From assembly GCA_963836265.1 (NCBI GenBank), contig CAWIIO010000001.1:124001-188000 (forward strand): DNA of 64,000 nucleotides, given 5' to 3'. The notes beneath the pieces were generated by a model. That model was not told where the DNA came from and searched no databases. It was given only the letters and a program-made list of their open reading frames with translations. Shown here one piece after another: positions 44,501 through 51,465 of the stretch; position 1 is the first letter of the stretch, and each line of letters opens with the position of its first letter. The position numbers and the translations under genes are program-made. This stretch comes from CAIWHR01 sp963836265. Lineage in GTDB: Bacteria > Pseudomonadota > Gammaproteobacteria > Burkholderiales > Casimicrobiaceae.

Positions 44501-44799
44501 GGGCGACACCGCACGGCCGCATCGTCCGCACCGCCGGCATCGTCATCGGCCGGCAGCGGCCCGACACCGCGAGCGGCGTCGTATTTGTCACGCTGGAGGA
44601 CGAGACCGGCGCGACCAACGTGATCGTCTGGCGCGATCTCGGCGATCGCCAGCGCCGCGAGCTTCTCGGCGCGAAGCTCCTTGCCGTGTACGGCAACGTC
44701 GAGCGTGAGGGCCGGGTCGTCCACGTGCTCGCGGGCCGGCTCGTCGACTTGACGCCGCTGCTCGGCCGCCTCACGCCGAAGTCCCGCGATTTTCATTGA
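41542..44799 (+). CDS. dnaE2: Error-prone DNA polymerase III alpha subunit DnaE2, with two repeat insertions
   Basis: A 1085-residue translesion polymerase. The ATG at 41542 (MLPAYAELHCLSNFSFLRG) is where family members begin. PHP domain at the N-terminus; polymerase palm with catalytic Asp residues in PPDIDVDFEHQRRE (about 385-398); HhH and OB domains at the C-terminus (RIVRTAGIVIGRQRP). Two inserts break conserved blocks in frame: about 28 residues after GLLALWKIG (repeat 41912-41997) and about 35 residues after SEWDCTLEA (repeat 43969-44038, encoding GPRLRGGDDF...HSRERGNPE). It is normally linked to imuA-imuB; here it lies 9.6 kb downstream with its own operator. Confidence 0.93.
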   Translation: MLPAYAELHCLSNFSFLRGASHPEELVERAAALGYAALAITDECSVSGAVRAHLAAQEARLPLVIGSEFTLVDGMTLVLLATDRASYGNLTQLITRGRRQAKKGTYALSRDDVAAFAEGLLALWKIGAEAIFPSRRPHCADDREKSSLTLLSARWVAATFPGRAWIAVELFARAGDRVRLARYATLSKASGLPQVAAGDVHMHVRVRRALQDTLAAIRLAKPLSECGYALHPNGERHLRSRARLATIYPPQLLAETVAVAQRCTFSLAELRYEYPEELVPPGETPASYLRKLMAEGLARRYGDGVPAEVRELIEHELALIAELKYEPYFLTVHDIVAFARSKNILCQGRGSAANSAVCYALGITEVDPSRMSMLFERFISRERNEPPDIDVDFEHQRREDVMQYVYAKYGRDRAALAATLITYRPKSAVRDVGKALGLDLAQVDRLAGVFAWWDGREVGEQRIREAGFAPDNPVIVRLVALTNELIGFPRHLSQHVGGFVITRDLLERMVPVENAAMAERTVLQWDKDDLDALGLLKVDCLALGMLSAIRRCLEMVSRWRGASLTMQDIPPEDPEVYAMCQRADTIGVFQIESRAQQSMLPRLKPACFYDLVIEVAIVRPGPIQGGMVHPYLKRRQGLEPITYPSDAVKGVLERTLGVPIFQEQVMQLAIVAAGFTPGEADRLRRSMAAWRRKGGLDKFERRLIDGMSARGLSEAFARQIYQQILGFGEYGFPESHSASFALLVYVSAWLKRYAPAAFCGALLNSLPMGFYGPSQLVQDARRHGVEVRPVDVTVSEWDCTLEAATDATTLGPRLRGGDDFRWNCHSRERGNPETFPSNRPTPSADSQGTNAPMLRLGLRMIAGLSEAGAQRIVEARRARPFDSVPDLALRAALDQRDLSCLAEADALATLAGHRHDAAWDVAGVERLPPLFAGGTFDEAEPALPAPTEGQDIVADYRALSLTLRRHPLSLLREQLRRRRLLTAAEIGATPHGRIVRTAGIVIGRQRPDTASGVVFVTLEDETGATNVIVWRDLGDRQRRELLGAKLLAVYGNVEREGRVVHVLAGRLVDLTPLLGRLTPKSRDFH
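41912..41997. repeat. Dispersed palindromic repeat, TAGGGTCAGAGACGACTT family, copy 3, inside dnaE2
   Basis: The right arm (41971-41997) reads as the complement of GGAAAGTAGGGTCAGAGAC..., identical in its core to copy 2. The left arm (41912-41938) is a mutated version, matching at 22 of 27 positions. The reading frame of dnaE2 passes through without a stop. Confidence 0.75.
43969..44038. repeat. REP-type repeat (CCCGC...GCGGG) inside dnaE2
   Basis: Two imperfect hairpins, CCCCCGCctccGCGGGGG and TTCCCGCgaacGCGGGAA, bounded by CTGGG and CCCAG. This is the common proteobacterial repeat that translates as PRLRGGD...CHSRERGNPE. It sits within the coding frame and adds residues between conserved DnaE2 blocks. 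Confidence 0.85.
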
Positions 44800-44994
44800 A
44801 CGCCGGGCCTCCGGCTGCCGGTGCTTCGCGATACGCGCGGTCGTCGGGCGCCGCTCGGTCGCGCGGCGACGCGCCCCTCGGGCCTTCGCTCGGCTTACGC
44901 CTCGCGCGCCGCGCTCGCTCGTCCGGGTAAAATGGGAGCTCCTTGCGGCGCGTGCCGAACGTCCGCCGCACCCGGCAGTCAAACGACATCCATT

Positions 44995-45052
44995 GGCGTC
45001 AGAGACGAATTTCCGTTCGATGCGCGGCGCCGACAAATTCGTCCCTGACCCC
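44995..45052. repeat. Dispersed palindromic repeat, GGGTCAG family, copy 4
   Basis: A 58-base element with 18-base arms matching at 16 of 18 positions (GGCGTCAGAGACGAATTT on the left; complement of GGGGTCAGGGACGAATTT on the right). It ends 7 bases before the ATG of the disulfide reductase gene and so forms that gene's immediate leader, which has no visible Shine-Dalgarno sequence. Confidence 0.75.
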
Positions 45053-45059
45053 GACAAGA

Positions 45060-46496
45060 ATGGCCAAGCCCGAATTCGACATCGTGGTGATCGGGGGAGG
45101 CTCCGGCGGGCTCACCGTCGCCGCGGGCGGTGCCACGCTCGGCGCGAAAGTCGCCCTCGTCGAAAAGCACAAACTGGGCGGCGACTGCCTGTGGTACGGC
45201 TGCGTGCCATCGAAGACGCTCATCAAATCGGCACGGATCGCCTGGCAGATGCGCCAGGCGGACCGCTGGGCGCTCGCTCCTTCCGACCCGCATCCTGACC
45301 TCGCCCGCGTCATGGCGCACGTGCGCGACGTGATCCGCGGGATCGAGCCCACCGACAGTCCCGAGCGCTTCCGAGGGCTGGGCGTCGACGTGATCTTCGG
45401 CGCGGGCAGGTTCGCGGCGCCCGACGCCATCGAGGTCGATGGCCGCCGCCTCACCGCGCGCACGTTCGTCATCGCCACCGGATCGCGCCCGACGGTGCCG
45501 AAGCTTCCCGGCATCGAGACGACGCCTTATCTCACCAACGAAACCGTGTTCGACCTGCGCGAGCCGGTGCCGGCGCTGATTGTGATCGGCGCAGGCCCGA
45601 TCGGCAGTGAAATGGCGCAAGCGTTCCGGCGGCTTGGCAGCGAAGTTTCCGTCATCGACACGGCACGGCAGATCCTCCCGCGCGAGGATGACGACCTCGC
45701 GGCGGTGGTGATGCGCCAGATGACCGCCGAGGGCGTGCGCTTCTTCCTTGGGGCGGCGATCCTCGCCTTCGAAGGCCGCAAGAGCGACGTGCGCGTGACG
45801 GTGCGTACCGGTGACGGCGTGCCGAAGGTACTCGCCGGCTCGCATCTGCTTCTCGCGGCCGGCCGGACCCCAAACATCGATGGCCTGGGACTCGATCTCG
45901 CCGGCGTCCGCGTCGACGATGGACGGATCGTTCAGGTCGACGGCCTGCGCACGACCAACCCCTCGGTCTACGTCGTCGGCGATGCCGCGAGCGGCCTCCT
46001 GTTCACCCATGTCGCCGAGCACCACGCGGGCATCGTCCTGCGCAACGCGCTGTTCCGGATGAAGTGGGCGCGGCCGTCGACGATCGTTCCCTGGTGCACG
46101 TTCACCGATCCCGAGCTCGCCCGCGTGGGCTTGTCCGAAACCGAAGCAAAGCGCAGCGGCAGCGCGTACAACGTGTATCGATTCCCCTTCGCCGATGTCG
46201 ACCGCGCGCGTGCCGAGGGCGAGACGGAAGGCTTTGCCAAGATCGTCACCAATCACCGCGGCAGGCTCCTTGGCGCAGCGATCGCCGGCCCCCACGCCGG
46301 CGAGCTGATCGCCGAGTTCGCGCTCGCCGTGTCGAATGGAATGCGGGCGGGTGATCTGTCGGCGGTGATCCATGCCTATCCGACGCTCGCGCAGATCAAC
46401 CGCCGCGTCGTCGACCTGAGGATGAGAGAAAGCCTGACGCCGACGTCGAAACGGTGGCTGCAGCGCCTTTTCGGGCTGCGCGGAGCGCCCACCTGA
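45060..46496 (+). CDS. FAD-dependent pyridine-nucleotide disulfide oxidoreductase (mercuric-reductase-like)
   Basis: A 478-residue flavoprotein of the dihydrolipoamide dehydrogenase/MerA group. FAD site VVIGGGSGGLTVA (residues ~9-21); redox-active disulfide Cys43-Cys48 in GGDCLWYGCVPSK; NAD(P) site VIGAGPIGSEMAQAF; second FAD block VYVVGDAA; C-terminal dimerisation domain with HAYPTLAQINRR. The heavy-metal N-terminal domain and C-terminal Cys pair of true MerA are missing. It overlaps the next gene by one base (TGATG), starting the ArsS cluster. The substrate may be a thiol or metalloid thiolate. Confidence 0.92.
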   Translation: MAKPEFDIVVIGGGSGGLTVAAGGATLGAKVALVEKHKLGGDCLWYGCVPSKTLIKSARIAWQMRQADRWALAPSDPHPDLARVMAHVRDVIRGIEPTDSPERFRGLGVDVIFGAGRFAAPDAIEVDGRRLTARTFVIATGSRPTVPKLPGIETTPYLTNETVFDLREPVPALIVIGAGPIGSEMAQAFRRLGSEVSVIDTARQILPREDDDLAAVVMRQMTAEGVRFFLGAAILAFEGRKSDVRVTVRTGDGVPKVLAGSHLLLAAGRTPNIDGLGLDLAGVRVDDGRIVQVDGLRTTNPSVYVVGDAASGLLFTHVAEHHAGIVLRNALFRMKWARPSTIVPWCTFTDPELARVGLSETEAKRSGSAYNVYRFPFADVDRARAEGETEGFAKIVTNHRGRLLGAAIAGPHAGELIAEFALAVSNGMRAGDLSAVIHAYPTLAQINRRVVDLRMRESLTPTSKRWLQRLFGLRGAPT

Positions 46497-47221
46497 TGGC
46501 CGCGCACGCGCCGAATCGCGGCGCCGCGTGGACCAGGCTGGCGCTCGCGCTCGTCTTCGTCGGCGTCCTCGTCGCGTTCTTCGTCTTCGACGGCAGCCGC
46601 TATCTCAACCTCGCCACGCTGAAGGCGAATCGCGACGCCCTGCTCGCGTTTACCGCGGAGCATTACGTCACGGCGCTCGCGGTCGCGTTCTTCGGATACA
46701 TGAGCGCGGTCGCGTTCAGCCTGCCGATTGCCACGGTGATGTCGCTCGCCATCGGGTTCCTGTTCGGGCGCTGGGTCGGCACCGCATTGGTGGTGGTCGC
46801 GGCGACCATCGGCGCGACGCTCGCGTTCCTGGCCGCCCGCTATTTGTTCGCCGACGCCGCACGGCACCGGATGGGCGCGCTCGGTGAGCGCATCAACGGC
46901 GGATTTTCGGCAAACGCCTTCAGCTATCTGCTGTTTTTGCGCCTCGTCCCGTTGTTTCCATTCTTTCTCGTCAACCTCGCGCCGGCGTTCACGACCATCC
47001 GAGTGCGCACCTACGCCCTGGCGACGCTGCTCGGCGTCGTTCCCGGCGCGTTCGTCTACGTGAATCTCGGCCGGACGCTCGCGCGCATCGAATCGACCGA
47101 CGAGCTCGTGGGAGGCGAGACGCTTTTCGCGCTGGCGCTGCTCGGAGTCCTCGCGCTGACTCCGGTCGTGCTCCGCAAGTGGAAATCGCGATCGACATCG
47201 CGCGCGTCGTCCCCGTCCTGA
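46496..47221 (+). CDS. TVP38/TMEM64-family membrane protein
   Basis: A 241-residue inner-membrane protein with about six hydrophobic segments and the SNARE-associated/DedA-like core: AFSLPIATVMSLAIGFLFGRWVG, then FLRLVPLFPFFLVNLAPAF and LLGVVPGAFVYVNLG. The ATG overlaps the stop of the reductase gene. TVP38-type proteins often sit next to MerA-like reductases and ArsS, and may flip or transport a lipid or a cluster product. Confidence 0.9.
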   Translation: MAAHAPNRGAAWTRLALALVFVGVLVAFFVFDGSRYLNLATLKANRDALLAFTAEHYVTALAVAFFGYMSAVAFSLPIATVMSLAIGFLFGRWVGTALVVVAATIGATLAFLAARYLFADAARHRMGALGERINGGFSANAFSYLLFLRLVPLFPFFLVNLAPAFTTIRVRTYALATLLGVVPGAFVYVNLGRTLARIESTDELVGGETLFALALLGVLALTPVVLRKWKSRSTSRASSPS

Positions 47222-47234
47222 CTAGCCGCGCCCG

Positions 47235-48197
47235 ATGCACGCCACGCTGCCGCTGCTCGCCCGCACCGATTTTCCGCCGATCGCGCGCCGTCGCCTCGAC
47301 ACCTTGCAGGTAAACCTCGGCTACCGGTGCAACCAGGCGTGCTTCCACTGCCACGTCAACGCGAGCCCCGACCGCACGGAGATGATGGCGAGCGAAACGA
47401 TCGACGACGTGCTGGCCGTGCTGCGCAGCAGGGCGATCGCAACGCTCGACGTGACCGGCGGCGCCCCGGAGCTCCACCCGGACTTCCGCCGTCTCGTCCA
47501 CGCGGCACGTCTGTCGGGCATTCGCGTCATCGACCGTTGCAACCTCACGATCCTGAACGAGCCCGGATTCGAAAGTATGGCCGCGTTTCTCGCCGCAGAA
47601 CACGTCGAAATCGTCGCGTCGCTTCCGTGCTATTCCAAGGACAACGTCGACCGCCAGCGCGGCCCGAACGTGTTCGAGTCGTCGATTCTAGCGTTGAAGA
47701 AGCTGAACGCGCTCGGCTACGGTCATGGCGCGACCGGGCTCGTGGTCAACCTCGTCTACAACCCGCAGGGTCCGGTGCTGCCGCCCGCGCAGCACCCGCT
47801 CGAGGTCGCCTACAGGCGCGAACTCGGTCTGCGCTTCGGCATCGTGTTCAATGCGCTCTTCACGCTCGCCAACATGCCGATCAACCGCTTTGGCTCGACG
47901 CTCGTGTCGCAGGGCAAGTTCGTCGATTACATGCAGCTGCTACGCGCGGCGCACAACCCGGCGAACCTCGACGGGGTGATGTGCCGGTCTCTCGTCAGCG
48001 TCGACTGGCGGGGCTACCTCTACGACTGCGACTTCAACCAGATGCTGGGCATTCCGCTCGTGATCGCCGGCGGGCCTCGTCGGCACGTCTCGGAGCTCGC
48101 GCATACCGCGCTTGACGGGCTGCCCATAGCGGTCGCCGATCATTGCTACGGCTGCACGGCGGGCCAGGGCTCGAGCTGCGGCGGCGCACTGGGCTGA
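47235..48197 (+). CDS. arsS: Arsenosugar-biosynthesis-type radical SAM protein ArsS
   Basis: A 320-residue radical SAM enzyme. The 4Fe-4S-binding Cys motif is CNQACFHC (about residues 32-39); the SAM-binding GGAPELHPDF follows. The C-terminal domain ends in CYGCTAGQGSSCGGALG, the Cys-rich tail of the ArsS family; some relatives have selenocysteine in this tail, but here every such codon is an ordinary Cys. The proposed role is attaching a 5'-deoxyadenosyl group to dimethylarsenite, or a related reaction. It is 13 bases after the TVP38 gene. No arsM methyltransferase is in the cluster. Confidence 0.88.
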   Translation: MHATLPLLARTDFPPIARRRLDTLQVNLGYRCNQACFHCHVNASPDRTEMMASETIDDVLAVLRSRAIATLDVTGGAPELHPDFRRLVHAARLSGIRVIDRCNLTILNEPGFESMAAFLAAEHVEIVASLPCYSKDNVDRQRGPNVFESSILALKKLNALGYGHGATGLVVNLVYNPQGPVLPPAQHPLEVAYRRELGLRFGIVFNALFTLANMPINRFGSTLVSQGKFVDYMQLLRAAHNPANLDGVMCRSLVSVDWRGYLYDCDFNQMLGIPLVIAGGPRRHVSELAHTALDGLPIAVADHCYGCTAGQGSSCGGALG

Positions 48198-48213
48198 TCG
48201 TCACCGCCCACGC

Positions 48214-49554
48214 ATGCGCGTATCGATCGTCATTCCAGCGCTCGACGAAGCGCGGCGCATCGCGGCGACGCTGGTGCCGCTGCAGCCGCTCCGCGCGCAG
48301 GGCCACGAGGTCATCGTCGTCGATGGCGGCAGCCGGGACGCGACCGTCGATTTCGCGCGGCAGCGCGCCGACCGCGTGCTCTTTGCTGCGCGGGGACGCG
48401 CGCGCCAGATGAACGCGGGCGCCGCCGTCGCCCGCGGTGACGTGCTGCTGTTCCTGCACGCGGACTCGATCGTATCGACGGAAGGCGTCATCGCCATGCT
48501 GGATGCCTTGGGACGCCGCAAGCGCTGGGGCCGTTTCGACGTCGCGATCTCAGGCCGCTCGCGGTCGCTGCGAATCGTCGCTGCGATGATGAACGCGCGC
48601 TCGCGTCTCACCGGAATCGCGACCGGCGACCAGGGAATTTTCGTCACGCGCGAACTGTTCGTCGCCATCGGCGGGTACCCCGATCAACCGCTGATGGAGG
48701 ACGTCGAACTGTCGGCCCGCTTGAAGCACGCCGCAGGGCCGCCGCTTCGAATCGTCCACCGCATCTCGACCTCGGGACGCCGCTGGGAACGCGGCGGGCT
48801 TTGGCGGACCATCGTCTCGATGTGGCTGCTCCGCCTGCGCTACTGGTGCGGCGCGGATCCTCACGCGCTCGCTGCGCCCTACCCGATCATTGCCGATGTC
48901 GATCATCCGTTTGGCGCGCCGACGTTGCTCGTCTTCGCGAAGGAGCCCGTGCCGGGCGACGTCAAGACGCGACTCGCGAGCACGCTCGGCGCCGAGCGCG
49001 CGGCTTCGGTGCATCGGGAGCTTTGCGAACGCACGCTCGCGACCGCGACGGCGGCGCGAGCGACAGGCATCGTCGGACGAGTCGAGCTGTGGTGCGCGCC
49101 TGACGCGCAGCACCCGGCATTCCTCGAATGGCGCGATAGATACGAGGTCGAACTCGCGACGCAGAGCGGCGAAGATCTCGGCGCGCGGATGCGCCACGCC
49201 CTCGATTCGTCGCTCGGCGAGGGCCAATCGGCGCTGCTGATCGGCACCGATTGCCCGACGCTCGACGCCAATTGCCTCGCCGAGGCCGCGGCAACGCTCG
49301 CCGATCACGACGCGGTGCTCGTTCCCGCGGAGGACGGCGGCTATGTGCTGGTAGGCCTCGCGCGACCGATCGACGTCTTCAGTGGCGTTGCCTGGGGCAC
49401 GGCGGGCGTCATGGCGGCGACGCGCAGAAATCTGGTCAGCGCGCGTGCCGGGTGGCGAGAGCTTCCCGCACTATGGGACGTCGACCTGCCGCGCGACCTC
49501 GCACGCTGGGAAGCGCTCGAAGCGCAGCGCGGCGCCGCGCTCTCCGGCGCCTAG
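48214..49554 (+). CDS. Two-domain glycosyltransferase (TIGR04283-like fused to TIGR04282/DUF2064-like)
   Basis: A 446-residue protein with two enzymes joined. Residues 1-225: GT2-type transferase (VSIVIPALDEARRIAATL, VVDGGSRDAT, FLHADS, GDQGIFVTRELF, MEDVELSARL). Residues ~232-446: nucleotide-sugar transferase of DUF2064 type (LLVFAKEPVPGDVKTRLA, LLIGTDCPTL, PAEDGGYVLVGL). In many genomes these are separate neighbouring genes near arsS. It begins 16 bases after arsS. The stop codon TAG coincides with the first bases of a dispersed repeat (49552). Confidence 0.9.
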   Translation: MRVSIVIPALDEARRIAATLVPLQPLRAQGHEVIVVDGGSRDATVDFARQRADRVLFAARGRARQMNAGAAVARGDVLLFLHADSIVSTEGVIAMLDALGRRKRWGRFDVAISGRSRSLRIVAAMMNARSRLTGIATGDQGIFVTRELFVAIGGYPDQPLMEDVELSARLKHAAGPPLRIVHRISTSGRRWERGGLWRTIVSMWLLRLRYWCGADPHALAAPYPIIADVDHPFGAPTLLVFAKEPVPGDVKTRLASTLGAERAASVHRELCERTLATATAARATGIVGRVELWCAPDAQHPAFLEWRDRYEVELATQSGEDLGARMRHALDSSLGEGQSALLIGTDCPTLDANCLAEAAATLADHDAVLVPAEDGGYVLVGLARPIDVFSGVAWGTAGVMAATRRNLVSARAGWRELPALWDVDLPRDLARWEALEAQRGAALSGA

Positions 49555-49750
49555 GAGGCTGCCGGGCTTCCTCTCACGTATGCGTTGCAGGGCCAAAAAG
49601 CGATGGCGGCTAGGCGCGAGGCGAAGCGGATATCGGGAAGATGCGCGAGACTCGCAACGACGCGGATGCGCTTGTTGGCAGCAACCCGGAGGGACGGGGC
49701 GAGGTGGGCGCATTTGTGTGTTGCGCGCCCTCGCCATGCTGCCGGCATGC
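49552..49750. repeat. Long dispersed intergenic repeat, copy A
   Basis: About 160-200 bases starting at the TAG stop of the glycosyltransferase gene. Its first ~160 bases align with 61489-61650 at roughly 85% identity by hand (shared blocks CGTATGCGTTGC, AAAAGCGATGGC, CGAGGCGAAGCG, CTCGCAACGACGC, CAACCCGGAGGGACGG). Its last part (GGGCGCAT...TGTTGCGCGCC...CTGCCGG) aligns with 63850-63900. It has no coding capacity. Confidence 0.75.
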
Positions 49751-49824
49751 CTTCGGGCGCGCGCCTCGGACTTGCTTCGGCGCGGCGGAACAATCACGGC
49801 GGCCGCGTCCAATCGCCGCTGTTG

Positions 49825-50850
49825 CTACGGATCGACCGCGGCCACCTCGCACGCCACCGACGGGCCGAGCTTCTCCTTGGCAACGGCCACCCGCGCGATG
49901 TCGGGCAGCGCAACGCCATTCTTGACCGCGATGACCTCGGCCAGGATCGACACGGCGATTTCCGGCGGGGTCCGGCTGCCGATGTAGATCCCGATCGGCC
50001 CGTGCAGCCGGGCGATCTCATCGTCGGTCAGGTCGAGATCCTTGAGGCGAATGCGCCGCTTGGCGTTGTTCGCGCGCGAGCCCAGCGCACCGACGTAGAA
50101 CGCCCGAGACTTCAGCGCTTCCATCAGCGCCATGTCGTCGAGCTTGGGATCGTGGGTGAGCGCGATCACCGCGCACCGCTCGTCGAGCTTCATCGCCTGC
50201 ACGGTGTCGTCGGGCATCGTCCTGACGAGCGGCACCCCGTCGACATCCCACGTGCCCTCGTATTCGGAACGCGGATCGCAGACGGTCACCTGATAGTCGA
50301 GACCCTGCGCCATCGTCGCGAGATACTTGGAAAGCTGCGAGGCGCCGATCACGAGCATCCGGTAGCGCGGGCCGTGGACCGTCGTCAGCACCTTGCCGTC
50401 GAACGCGAGGCCATCGGCGGCGCGGGCCGGCCCCAGCGTCGCGATTCCCGTCGCGAGGTCGAGCCGGCGAGCGACGAGCGTTCCCCCTTCGGTCGCGGCG
50501 AGCAGCGGCGCAATTCCGGAATCGGCGGACAGCGGCTCGAGCACGAGCTGGATCGTTCCCCCGCAGGGCAGCCCGAACCGGCGCGCCTCGTCCGCCGTCA
50601 CGCCGTAGGTGACGACGTCGCATTTCTGCGCCGTCATTCCGTGCTGGCGGACGCGACCGACGAGGTCGTCCTCGATGCAGCCACCCGATACCGAGCCCTC
50701 GACCAGGCCGTCGTCGCGCACCGCGAGCATGGCCCCGGGCGGCCGCGGCGAACTGCCCCAGGTCCTGACCACGGTGACGAGCAGCACGCGCCGGCCGTCG
50801 CCCCGCCATTCGGCACATCGTTTGAGCACTTCGAGATCGACGCTATCCAT
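49825..50850 (-). CDS. XdhC/CoxI-family molybdenum-enzyme maturation protein
   Basis: A 341-residue protein: N-terminal XdhC domain (VTVVRTWGSSPRPPGAMLAV, GSVSGGCIEDDLV) and a C-terminal Rossmann domain (MLVIGASQLSKYLATMAQ, HDPKLDDMALMEALKS, YVGALGSRANNAKRR, IGIYIGSRTPPEIAVSILAE). XdhC-type proteins bind and sulfurate the molybdenum cofactor for xanthine-dehydrogenase-family enzymes. The start at 50850 (MDSVDLEVL) is where homology begins. It is the last gene of the minus-strand cox operon, 44 bases after coxG. Confidence 0.9.
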   Translation of the reverse strand: MDSVDLEVLKRCAEWRGDGRRVLLVTVVRTWGSSPRPPGAMLAVRDDGLVEGSVSGGCIEDDLVGRVRQHGMTAQKCDVVTYGVTADEARRFGLPCGGTIQLVLEPLSADSGIAPLLAATEGGTLVARRLDLATGIATLGPARAADGLAFDGKVLTTVHGPRYRMLVIGASQLSKYLATMAQGLDYQVTVCDPRSEYEGTWDVDGVPLVRTMPDDTVQAMKLDERCAVIALTHDPKLDDMALMEALKSRAFYVGALGSRANNAKRRIRLKDLDLTDDEIARLHGPIGIYIGSRTPPEIAVSILAEVIAVKNGVALPDIARVAVAKEKLGPSVACEVAAVDP

Positions 50851-50894
50851 GGAAACCCCGCAAATCCGCGACGAGTTCGCGGCTCGATGATCCG

Positions 50895-51455
50895 TTATTT
50901 CGCCGTACGCAAGAACATGTAGATGATGATGCCGGCGATCAGCGCGATCGCGACCCAGCGCACCCACCCCCGACCAGGCGCCGCTGTGGCCGCCGGCGCC
51001 ACGCCCACCTCGACGGCAACCGCATCGGAAAAGCGACCGAAGAAGTCATCGGCGAGCTTTTGCGCGGCACCATCGACCAATCGCGACCCGAGCTGCGCGA
51101 TCTTGCCGCCGACCTGCGCTTTTACGGCGTAGGACAGCTCGGTCGCTGCGCCGTTCTGAGCCGGCGCAAGCGCGACTCTGGCTTCGCCCTTTGCGAACCC
51201 CGCCGCACCGCCCTGTCCATCGAAGGACAGCGTGTAGCCGCGGGGCGGATCGACGTCGGAAAGCGTCATCCGCCCGGCGAACTTCGCCGCGACGGGGCCG
51301 ACCTTTGCGGCGAGCGCAATCCGGAACGCGTTTTCGCCGTCGGAGAGGATCGCCTCGCAGCCGGGAATGCACCCCTTGAGCATTTCCGGATTGTTGAGCG
51401 CCGACCATACCGTTTCGACGGGTGCGGGCACCATGCGGGTGCTCGTCATCTCCAT
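50895..51455 (-). CDS. coxG: CoxG, carbon-monoxide-dehydrogenase subunit G (SRPBCC)
   Basis: A 186-residue SRPBCC-fold protein with MVPAPVETVWSALNNPEMLKGCIPGCEAI and the YTLSFDGQGGAAGFAKGEARV strand region, ending in a C-terminal hydrophobic anchor (WVAIALIAGIIIYMFLRTAK, residues ~167-186). CoxG is thought to tether CO dehydrogenase to the membrane. It begins 10 bases after coxE. Confidence 0.92.
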   Translation of the reverse strand: MEMTSTRMVPAPVETVWSALNNPEMLKGCIPGCEAILSDGENAFRIALAAKVGPVAAKFAGRMTLSDVDPPRGYTLSFDGQGGAAGFAKGEARVALAPAQNGAATELSYAVKAQVGGKIAQLGSRLVDGAAQKLADDFFGRFSDAVAVEVGVAPAATAAPGRGWVRWVAIALIAGIIIYMFLRTAK

Positions 51456-51465
51456 CCGTGTCTCC

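Noticed and set aside
41989..45057. 1022-codon minus-strand frame over dnaE2
   Set aside because: Low-complexity Arg/Glu/Asp composition and complete overlap with a recognisable polymerase.
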